DNA of 64,000 nucleotides from an uncultured Opitutales bacterium (GTDB taxonomy: Bacteria > Verrucomicrobiota > Verrucomicrobiia > Opitutales > Intestinicryptomonadaceae): NCBI GenBank assembly GCA_900546565.1, contig URDC01000001.1, positions 1 through 64,000 on the forward strand, written 5' to 3'. Below the pieces are notes generated by a model that saw only the letters and a program-made list of their open reading frames with translations, was not told the DNA's origin and searched no databases. The translations under genes and the position numbers were made by a program. Below are positions 57,953 to 64,000 of the stretch, one piece after another; position 1 is the stretch's first letter; each line of letters opens with the position of its first letter.

Positions 57953-59509
57953 ATGAAATCATCAAAAATAATGAGTTTTATTTCGGCTCTCGCGGCGTTT
58001 TTTGCGGTCGCGCAAGGCGCTTTTGCCGAAATTTCGATGCCCGCGATATTTTCGGACAATATGCTTGTCCAGCGAGATATGCCCGTGCGCATTTGGGGAA
58101 AAGCAGCTCCCGATGCGCTTGTTAAAGTGGAGTTCGCTGGGCGGAATGCCGAGGTGAAGGCGGGCGCGGACGGCGGCTGGAAGGTCGAGCTTGCGGCGCA
58201 AAAGGGTTCGTTTGTCCCGCGCGAAATTGTCGTTTACGAAAACGGGAAAGTCGCCAAGAAAATCGCGAATGTGCTTGTGGGCGAAGTCTGGATTGCGGGA
58301 GGTCAGAGCAATATGGAATTTGCGCTATACAACTGTTTGGGGCGAGACCAGGCAAAGAACGACGCAGACAAGTTCGAAGGCAAATTCCGCTATTTCCGCC
58401 AGAGGCTCGGCTCTGATTCGATGGATGTGAAGTCGGATTTCCCCGAAAAATCGTGCTGGTTTGAAGTGAATTCGAAAACGGCGACGTCGACGAGCGGGGT
58501 TGGGTTCTTCTTCGCCCAGAAGTTGCTTGAACGTCTCGACTGTCCCGTGGCGGTTTTGTATGCGTCGAAAGGTGCGACCTGTATGGCAACGTGGGTTTCG
58601 GAGGAATTTACAAACAAAAATCCGTTTCTGCGCGCCGAGTATGAGCAGTTCAAAAAGGAGTTGGCAAAGTACTCGAAGAGCGAGTATGAGGCCAGGCGCA
58701 TTGCTCACAAGGAGCTTATGGACAAGGTTAAGCGTTCGAAGTTGACGGAAAATCCGATTTCGGTCGCGTGGGAAAAGACTGTGGCGCCGAATCCGGTATC
58801 GCCGCGCCATTTGTTTGTAACGCCGACGTTCTACTACAATTGCGCGATTGCGCCGTTCGGCGATTTGTCGGTGCGCGGCGTGATTTGGTATCAGGGCGAA
58901 TCGGACTCGCATGCGCGGCTGATTCCGCAATTTACGCGTAGTTTCAAGTCGATGATTGACTGTTGGAGGGCGCAATTCAAGAATCCGAATTTGCCGTTTT
59001 TGACGGTTCAGATTGTATCTTATGAAAACCGCAATGACTGGCCTGCGACGCGTCAGCAGCAATTCCTTTGCTCGAAGCTTTTCAACAATGTCTATATGGC
59101 TTCGACGATTGACTGCGGCGAAAAGACCGACATTCACCCCAAAGACAAGAAGACGGTCGGGGTCAGGCTCGCCGACATTGCGTTGCAGAAAATTTACAAG
59201 ATGTCCGATGTTTACAGTGATGCCCCGCAGCTGGGCTCGGTCGGGATTGCGGGCAACAAGGTGCTGCTCAACATCGGAACGTTTGGGCGCGGGCTGCAAT
59301 TTAGAGGCGAGCCGCGCGGTTTTGATGTGTGTGTTGACGGCAAATGGGTCAAGCCGGTTTCAGTCAAGCTTGACGGCGATGTTTTGACGGTTGAAGCCGC
59401 CGAGGGGGCTAAAATCACGGGGGTGCGCTATGCGTGGAAGAACTGGGCGCAACCCGAAGTTTGCCTCTTCAACAGGGACGGCCTGCCGCTGATTCCGTTC
59501 TCATACTAA
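57953..59509 (+). CDS. Secreted sialate 9-O-acetylesterase-type enzyme
   Basis: 518 residues with signal peptide (MKSSKIMSFISALAAFFAVAQGAFA). IFSDNMLVQRDMPVRIWGKA is the usual start of the N-terminal beta domain. The SASA/SGNH catalytic Ser is in IAGGQSNMEFAL, with VIWYQGESD as the next block. The enzyme removes O-acetyl groups from sialic acids or from xylan-type sugars. With the GH10 and SGNH enzymes it points to use of acetylated glycans. A terminator follows at 59632. Confidence 0.87.
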   Translation: MKSSKIMSFISALAAFFAVAQGAFAEISMPAIFSDNMLVQRDMPVRIWGKAAPDALVKVEFAGRNAEVKAGADGGWKVELAAQKGSFVPREIVVYENGKVAKKIANVLVGEVWIAGGQSNMEFALYNCLGRDQAKNDADKFEGKFRYFRQRLGSDSMDVKSDFPEKSCWFEVNSKTATSTSGVGFFFAQKLLERLDCPVAVLYASKGATCMATWVSEEFTNKNPFLRAEYEQFKKELAKYSKSEYEARRIAHKELMDKVKRSKLTENPISVAWEKTVAPNPVSPRHLFVTPTFYYNCAIAPFGDLSVRGVIWYQGESDSHARLIPQFTRSFKSMIDCWRAQFKNPNLPFLTVQIVSYENRNDWPATRQQQFLCSKLFNNVYMASTIDCGEKTDIHPKDKKTVGVRLADIALQKIYKMSDVYSDAPQLGSVGIAGNKVLLNIGTFGRGLQFRGEPRGFDVCVDGKWVKPVSVKLDGDVLTVEAAEGAKITGVRYAWKNWAQPEVCLFNRDGLPLIPFSY

Positions 59510-59631
59510 AAAACGCGCCCTCGGGCACCGCAGCCGCGCGGTTGCATGCACAACCCGTTTGGCATGTTGCCCGCGTGTCTGTCGGGGTGCGTTTTTACAA
59601 ACGCATCTGTGTGCGCCTCCGGCTTGTATTC

Positions 59632-59653
59632 GCCCCTTCGGGGGCTTTTTTTT
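59632..59653 (+). terminator. Intrinsic terminator after the acetylesterase
   Basis: GCCCC (59632-59636) pairs with GGGGC (59641-59645), loop TTCG, followed by TTTTTTTT. A second hairpin TGCGTTT/AAACGCA (59588-59594, 59599-59605) precedes it. Confidence 0.75.
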
Positions 59654-59681
59654 GCTTCGGCAAAATTTCAGTCGCCCCGAT

Positions 59682-60950
59682 TTAGTCCAAGGCGGCGGCG
59701 AAGTCCGCTATGATATCGTCTATGTGCTCTATGCCTACCGAAATGCGAATCAGTTCGGGCAAAATTCCCGTTGCGCGCTGCTCTTCGTCAGAAAGCTGGC
59801 GGTGAGTGGTGCTCGCGGGATGCAGCACACACGTGCGCGTGTCGGCAACGTGCGTTACAATTTTGGCGAGTTTTAGAGAGTTCATTACTTTTTCGGCGGC
59901 GGCGCGGCCACCCTTCGGGCCGAACGTCATCACGCCGCTGCACGCTTTCAAATATTTTTTCGCCAAATCGCGGTCGGGCGACGTGGGCAGCGACGGATAG
60001 TTAACCCAGTCAACCTTCGGGTGCGACGCCAAAAACTCCGCAAGCTTTGCGGCGTTTGCGCTGTGGCGTTCCATTCTCAGCGGAAGCGTCTCCAAATTCA
60101 TATTCGTCAACCACGCATTCTGCGGCGACATCATCATGCCGAAGTCGCGCATAACGTGGGCGCGCGCCTTGACAATAAAGGCAGCCCTGCCGAACGCCTC
60201 AGTGTAGACAAGCCCGTGATACGAGTCGTCGGGTGTGTTGAACGCGGGGAACTTGTCGGACGAGGCAAAGTCGAATTTTCCCGAGTCAATTACAATGCCG
60301 CCGAGCGCGCAGGCGTGCCCGTCGGAATACTTCGACGTGCTGTGGACGATGATGTCCGCTCCGAAGTCGAACGGGCGGCACAAAAACGGCGTCGGAAAAG
60401 TGTTGTCGACGACAAACGGAATTTCCGCGCGCCTTGCCACACGCGCGAACTTTTCGAAGTCGAGCACCCTCACACTCGGGTTCGAAAGCGATTCCCCGAA
60501 AATCATCTTCGTGTTTGGGCGCACCGCCGCAAAAATCTCCTCTTCCGACGCGTTAGAGTCGACAAACGTCGTCTCGATACCGAGCTTGCGGAAACTGTGC
60601 CCGAGCAGATTCGTCGAGCCTCCGTAAATAGTGCTTGCGCTTACGATGTGGTCGCCCGCATTGCAGAGCGTGAATACTACCGCGCTTGTCGCGCCCTGAC
60701 CGCTCGAAGTCGCCATTGCGCCGATACCGCCTTCAAGGAGTGCCATTTTCTTTTCCAGAACCTCGACCGTCGGATTGCTCAGCCGCGAGTAGAAATGTCC
60801 CGCAACTTTGAGGTCGAACAAGTCGGCCATCGACTGGGCGTCGTCATACGCGAACGTCGTGCTTTGGGCGATTGGCGGCACGCGCGTTTCGCCGTTTTTG
60901 GGTTCGTAGCCCGCCTGAACTGCGAGCGTTTCCAAGTGTTGTGAGTTCAT
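59682..60950 (-). CDS. metY: O-acetylhomoserine sulfhydrylase / Cys-Met metabolism PLP enzyme
   Basis: 422 residues. YSRLSNPTVEVLEKKMALLEGG is the conserved tyrosine-arginine region, SSGQGATSAVVFTL the cofactor phosphate region, and IIVHSTSKYSDGHACALGG holds the PLP lysine. Length and the ETLAVQAGYEP start fit the O-acetylhomoserine aminocarboxypropyltransferase group rather than cystathionine enzymes. It would make homocysteine or methionine precursors with sulfide. Last gene of a four-gene minus-strand run; its start lies 3 bp after the RluD-like gene. Confidence 0.87.
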   Translation of the reverse strand: MNSQHLETLAVQAGYEPKNGETRVPPIAQSTTFAYDDAQSMADLFDLKVAGHFYSRLSNPTVEVLEKKMALLEGGIGAMATSSGQGATSAVVFTLCNAGDHIVSASTIYGGSTNLLGHSFRKLGIETTFVDSNASEEEIFAAVRPNTKMIFGESLSNPSVRVLDFEKFARVARRAEIPFVVDNTFPTPFLCRPFDFGADIIVHSTSKYSDGHACALGGIVIDSGKFDFASSDKFPAFNTPDDSYHGLVYTEAFGRAAFIVKARAHVMRDFGMMMSPQNAWLTNMNLETLPLRMERHSANAAKLAEFLASHPKVDWVNYPSLPTSPDRDLAKKYLKACSGVMTFGPKGGRAAAEKVMNSLKLAKIVTHVADTRTCVLHPASTTHRQLSDEEQRATGILPELIRISVGIEHIDDIIADFAAALD

Positions 60951-60953
60951 GTT

Positions 60954-61907
60954 TTATAAGTATGTATGTTTTAAAATATCAAGCACCGCCTTAAAGTCTG
61001 CGGGCGGTTCGGCTTCGACGTCGATAATTGTCCCCTCTTTTACGGGATGTTCAAGCCTCAATTTGTGCGCGTGCAACATGACGCGCTCGGGCGCGGGAAT
61101 CTCCTTTAACTTGTTTTTCTGGAAAGAATATGTGTAGTCGCCCAAAATAGGGAAGCCCATGTCCGACATGTGGACGCGTATTTGATGCGTGCGTCCGGTA
61201 TGGATTTTGCACGAAATCAGGGAAGCCTTGTTGCCGAACGTTTCGTCCAAAACCCATTCAGTGCAGGCGTCGCGCCCGTTAGATTCGTCGCAGACACACA
61301 TCTTCGTCCGAAACGACGGGTGGCGTCCAATCGGTTTGCGGATAACGCCGCTGCGGACAGTCGGCACTCCGCAGACAATGGCGATATACCGCTTGTCGAG
61401 TTCCCGCGCGGCAAACATTTCCACGAGCCGATAGTAGGCTTTGTCGGTCTTCGCCATAATCATTACGCCCGAAGTTTCCTTGTCGAGGCGGTGGACAATC
61501 CCGGGGCGCATGGCTCCGCCCGCCATACTCAGCTTGCCGCCCGTATGGTGCGCCATGGCGTGGACAAGCGTGTCTTCGCCCGTTCCGCTGCCGGGGTGGA
61601 CAGTCATACCAGCGGGTTTGTTGACGACCACGACGTCGTCGTCTTCAAAGAGAATCTCGACGGGAATGTCGACAGGATTGACCGCGCTCGGTGCGGGCTC
61701 GGGCAACTCTATTTCGACCTCTTCGCCCGCCTCCAACTTGCGCTTTTTTGCAATCGGCTGACCGGCAATCTTCACCTTGCCCGCCCTGAAACTCTCCTCC
61801 AAACGCGAGCGCGAAACCTCGGCCGCAAGGAATGCCGCAACAAGCTTGTCCGCGCGGTCGGGGGCAGCACCTTCGGGGTGGACATACTTTCGAATCAAGT
61901 CCGACAT
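60954..61907 (-). CDS. RluD-like 23S rRNA pseudouridine synthase
   Basis: 317 residues from the ATG at 61907, whose first base overlaps the upstream TAA. An S4 RNA-binding domain (about 15-75, AEVSRSRLEESFRAGKVKIA) precedes the synthase domain with HRLDKETSGVMIMAKT (catalytic Asp) and GRTHQIRVHMSDMGFPILGD. Family RluA/RluC/RluD; the C-terminal length and S4 domain favour RluD. The exact site is not assignable from sequence alone. Confidence 0.88.
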   Translation of the reverse strand: MSDLIRKYVHPEGAAPDRADKLVAAFLAAEVSRSRLEESFRAGKVKIAGQPIAKKRKLEAGEEVEIELPEPAPSAVNPVDIPVEILFEDDDVVVVNKPAGMTVHPGSGTGEDTLVHAMAHHTGGKLSMAGGAMRPGIVHRLDKETSGVMIMAKTDKAYYRLVEMFAARELDKRYIAIVCGVPTVRSGVIRKPIGRHPSFRTKMCVCDESNGRDACTEWVLDETFGNKASLISCKIHTGRTHQIRVHMSDMGFPILGDYTYSFQKNKLKEIPAPERVMLHAHKLRLEHPVKEGTIIDVEAEPPADFKAVLDILKHTYL

Positions 61908-63019
61908 TAGCTCTTCAAAAATTCGGGATTCAACTTTTCGATGCCTTCGCCTATAAACAAGCCGTCTTTGCGGATAAGTCTGTTGTCGAAGTAAATTTCG
62001 CCGCCGCCGTATTCGGGCGTCTGAATGCAAACCAAGTCCCAGTGAATCTGCGAGCGGTTGCCGTTGTCGGCCTCCTCATACGCCTGCCCAGGGGTGAAGT
62101 GGAACGAACCGGCAATCTTCTCGTCGAACAAAATGTCGCGCATCGGGGCATTAACATACGGATTGAATCCCATGGCGAATTCGCCTATGTATTGCGAGCC
62201 TTCGTCGGTTGAAAGAATTTCGCCCAACTTTTTCGCATTCGACGGCGACGCCGCTTTCACGATTTTGCCGTTTTCAAATTCCAGCTTCACCGAGTCGAAC
62301 GAAACGCCGTTGTAGACAGTCGGCGCATTGTATGTTATCACCCCGTTTACACTGTCGCGCACGGGCGCGGTAAAAATCTCGCCGTCGGGAATGTTGTATT
62401 GCCCGCCGCAGCCGATTGCGGTCATGCCTTTAATCGAGAATTCGACTTCCGTGCCTTCGCCGAGAATGCGCACCCTGTCGGTGGCCTCCATAAGCTCCTT
62501 CATTGCCTGCATACCCGCCGACATCTTCGAGTAGTCCATAGTGCAGACGTCGAAATAGAATTTTTCGAAAGCCTCGGTGCTCATCTGAGCAAGCTGCGCC
62601 ATCGAGGGCGTCGGCCAGCGCAGAACAACCCATTTTGTCCGTCCAACACGCCAGTCCAGAACGTCCTTCATCGCGGCGGAGACAAGCGACATTTTTTCGT
62701 GCGGCACATCGGAGGTTTCGAAAATGTTTTCCGCCCCGCGAATCGCCATATACGCGTTCATCTTGCGCATTTGATACAGCGCGACGTCCGCATCGACATT
62801 CAGGCCGCCGCTTTGCGCGGCCATCATCATTTTGCGCGAAATGCGTTTGTCGGAAATGTTGACGTGCGCAAACGCCCCGCGCGCCGAAATTTCGTCGATT
62901 AACGCTTCAATCATCGCCGACGGAGTCGAAGTCGCTTCGATTAAAACGTGTTCGCCCGCGGCAATCTTCGTCGAATGGCCGCAAAGCGTTTTTGCAAGTT
63001 TTGAATATAAATCTTTCAT
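61907..63019 (-). CDS. M29-family aminopeptidase
   Basis: 370 residues. The N-terminal KLAKTLCGHSTKIAAGEHVLIE and the C-terminal NGNRSQIHWDLV region, with His and Asp ligands of the two-metal centre, mark the M29 (AmpS/PepS, thermophilic aminopeptidase) family. It removes N-terminal residues from peptides in the cytoplasm. Couples by a TAATG overlap to the RluD-like gene. Confidence 0.88.
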   Translation of the reverse strand: MKDLYSKLAKTLCGHSTKIAAGEHVLIEATSTPSAMIEALIDEISARGAFAHVNISDKRISRKMMMAAQSGGLNVDADVALYQMRKMNAYMAIRGAENIFETSDVPHEKMSLVSAAMKDVLDWRVGRTKWVVLRWPTPSMAQLAQMSTEAFEKFYFDVCTMDYSKMSAGMQAMKELMEATDRVRILGEGTEVEFSIKGMTAIGCGGQYNIPDGEIFTAPVRDSVNGVITYNAPTVYNGVSFDSVKLEFENGKIVKAASPSNAKKLGEILSTDEGSQYIGEFAMGFNPYVNAPMRDILFDEKIAGSFHFTPGQAYEEADNGNRSQIHWDLVCIQTPEYGGGEIYFDNRLIRKDGLFIGEGIEKLNPEFLKS

Positions 63020-63065
63020 AAATCAAAAAACTTTCTCTTGTGGGAATCGGAAAAGAATGCCGTCT

Positions 63066-63884
63066 TTAAAGCCGTTGCAAGTCGGCGGGAACGGACAACT
63101 CGCGCGACGAGTCGGGCGAGAATACGCCGTTTGAGAGCCGCAATCCGAACTTCGCCTTCGTAAAACGCAATACGTCCTTGTCTTTCGTTGTGTCGTCGCG
63201 CACCGAAGCTTCGCGCATAATCCAGACGTCGCCGACTTTTCTGACCGCGCCAAGTTCCGCGGTCTTTGCGCCAATCGCGCCCATAGTTTTAATCTGCGAT
63301 GGCGCGTTAAAGTCGCGCGTCAACGCAACGCGCACCACACTGTTCGGGAACTTCTGCGAAGTCAGGTCGAACAAATGCACCGCCTGCCCAATGCGTCCCG
63401 CCCCGACATACTTCGCCTCCCAAAACTTGTAGGGCATAAGCAGGTCGAACGGCGAGTAAATCAGCCCTGCGCAAAGCGGTTTGAGCCAGTCCGTCTCCTC
63501 CACCTTCACAAACTTGCCGCCGTCGAACTTGTAGACTTCCGAGCCGCCGCGCGAATTCTTCAAAATGAAATCGCCGCGCTCCGACAGATTCGCCGCAGCC
63601 CAGACACTGATGCGCGTAAACGTCGCTCCGCCGCGCCCCGCGCCCCACATTACGCCGTTATAGAAAACCGATTCGTCCTTGCGCGGGCGGTGTTCGAGCG
63701 CGAATTCCATACAGTAGTCGGACGCAACCGCCGCCGACACAAACGCACTCCAACGCTCCGCCGCCGCCGATTCATTCAAATCCAATCCCGCGCCGAACCC
63801 CTTTCGGACGCCCTGCGCGTCCAAAACGGGCAAAAAAATGAGCACAAAAAATGTGCCCACCAAAATTGAAAAAAATCTCGCCAT
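63066..63884 (-). CDS. LolA-like outer-membrane lipoprotein-sorting family protein
   Basis: 272 residues with signal peptide (MARFFSILVGTFFVLIFLPV). The body has the antiparallel beta-type sequence of the COG2834-like group, with SPFDLLMPYKFW and KYVGAGRIGQAVHLFDL near the middle and a C-terminal KVGDVWIMREASVRD strand. Such proteins bind lipoprotein acyl chains in the periplasm, but similarity is judged by eye. Runs into the M29 gene on the same strand with a 46-bp gap. Confidence 0.55.
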   Translation of the reverse strand: MARFFSILVGTFFVLIFLPVLDAQGVRKGFGAGLDLNESAAAERWSAFVSAAVASDYCMEFALEHRPRKDESVFYNGVMWGAGRGGATFTRISVWAAANLSERGDFILKNSRGGSEVYKFDGGKFVKVEETDWLKPLCAGLIYSPFDLLMPYKFWEAKYVGAGRIGQAVHLFDLTSQKFPNSVVRVALTRDFNAPSQIKTMGAIGAKTAELGAVRKVGDVWIMREASVRDDTTKDKDVLRFTKAKFGLRLSNGVFSPDSSRELSVPADLQRL

Positions 63885-63889
63885 TAAAA

Positions 63890-64000
63890 TTACTTTTTAG
63901 CGGGCTGCGCGGGAGCTTTCGGGGCTTCGGGCTTCGCCTGTTGCTGCGCCTGAGCCGCCGCGGGCTGCGCAGCCTTGTTCTTGTCGGCTTCGGATTTCTT
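63890..64000 (-). CDS. C-terminal tail of an Ala/Lys/Gln-rich protein, cut by the window edge
   Basis: 36 codons of a gene that continues beyond 64000. The visible end is low complexity (KKSEADKNKAAQPAAAQ, then AQQQAKPEAPKAPAQPAKK) with stop TAA at 63890-63892. It reads toward the LolA-like gene with a 5-bp gap, probably same operon. No function can be assigned from the tail. Confidence 0.6.
   Translation of the reverse strand, partial: KKSEADKNKAAQPAAAQAQQQAKPEAPKAPAQPAKK

Overview
The window reads as chromosomal DNA of a Gram-negative, saccharolytic and probably anaerobic bacterium. LpxK (lipid A synthesis), FadL- and porin-type barrels and a Lol-like protein indicate an outer membrane. 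Secreted GH10 xylanase-like, GH28-like and sialate O-acetylesterase proteins, a full nuoA-N set, methylmalonyl-CoA mutase and an indolepyruvate oxidoreductase/phenylacetyl-CoA ligase cluster suggest a fermentative, gut-type member of the Verrucomicrobiota (Opitutae-like). That taxonomic guess rests on gene content and style only; the window has no rRNA gene. No tRNA, IS element, prophage or CRISPR array was recognised.

Layout. 1-2.4 kb: XRE regulator, HlyIII-like membrane protein, dCMP deaminase and YqgE. 2.4-3.0 kb: a dense repeat region. 2.98-5.2 kb (minus): a three-gene ACP / adenylating enzyme / ketoreductase-type SDR operon. 5.3-7.6 kb: a PTS EIIA-like protein and a ClC-CBS channel. 7.8-12 kb (minus): the two methylmalonyl-CoA mutase subunits. 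12.3-16 kb: MFS transporter, FadL-type barrel, HPr and a small membrane protein after a structured leader. 16.2-21 kb (minus): LpxK, a large exported TPR-like protein and enolase. 21.3-26 kb: Gfo/Idh/MocA oxidoreductase, nuoA, a three-domain EIIA/PK-C-like/diadenylate cyclase fusion and a DUF475/TerC membrane protein. 26.6-28.5 kb (minus): a beta-helix glycosidase. 28.7-42 kb: nuoB to nuoN without interruption. 42-48.7 kb: PEGA lipoprotein, TrpB2, Sel1-repeat protein, GH10 xylanase and a 5'-3' exonuclease. 49-54.5 kb: an outer-membrane barrel, then iorA-iorB-paaK-ACT-hotdog thioesterase. 54.5-64 kb: SGNH hydrolase, porin, TlyA, sialate O-acetylesterase, MetY, RluD-like synthase, M29 aminopeptidase, a LolA-like protein and the tail of one more gene.

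How it fits together. The iorAB-paaK group can turn aryl-pyruvates into aryl-acetyl-CoA and reduced ferredoxin. Complex I reoxidises electron carriers and builds the ion gradient. The mutase links succinyl-CoA and propionyl-CoA metabolism. Exported hydrolases and outer-membrane barrels supply carbohydrate. PTS parts (EIIA, HPr and an EIIA domain on a c-di-AMP synthase) occur without any sugar permease, which points to a regulatory PTS concerned with ions.

The two most unusual features are the EIIA/PK-C-like/DAC fusion coupled to nuoA (23502-24875), and a family of about 230-280 bp three-armed elements. The latter begin exactly at the stop codons of four unrelated genes, carry terminator-like hairpins and keep their pairing through compensatory base changes. 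A second, shorter hairpin repeat accompanies them.
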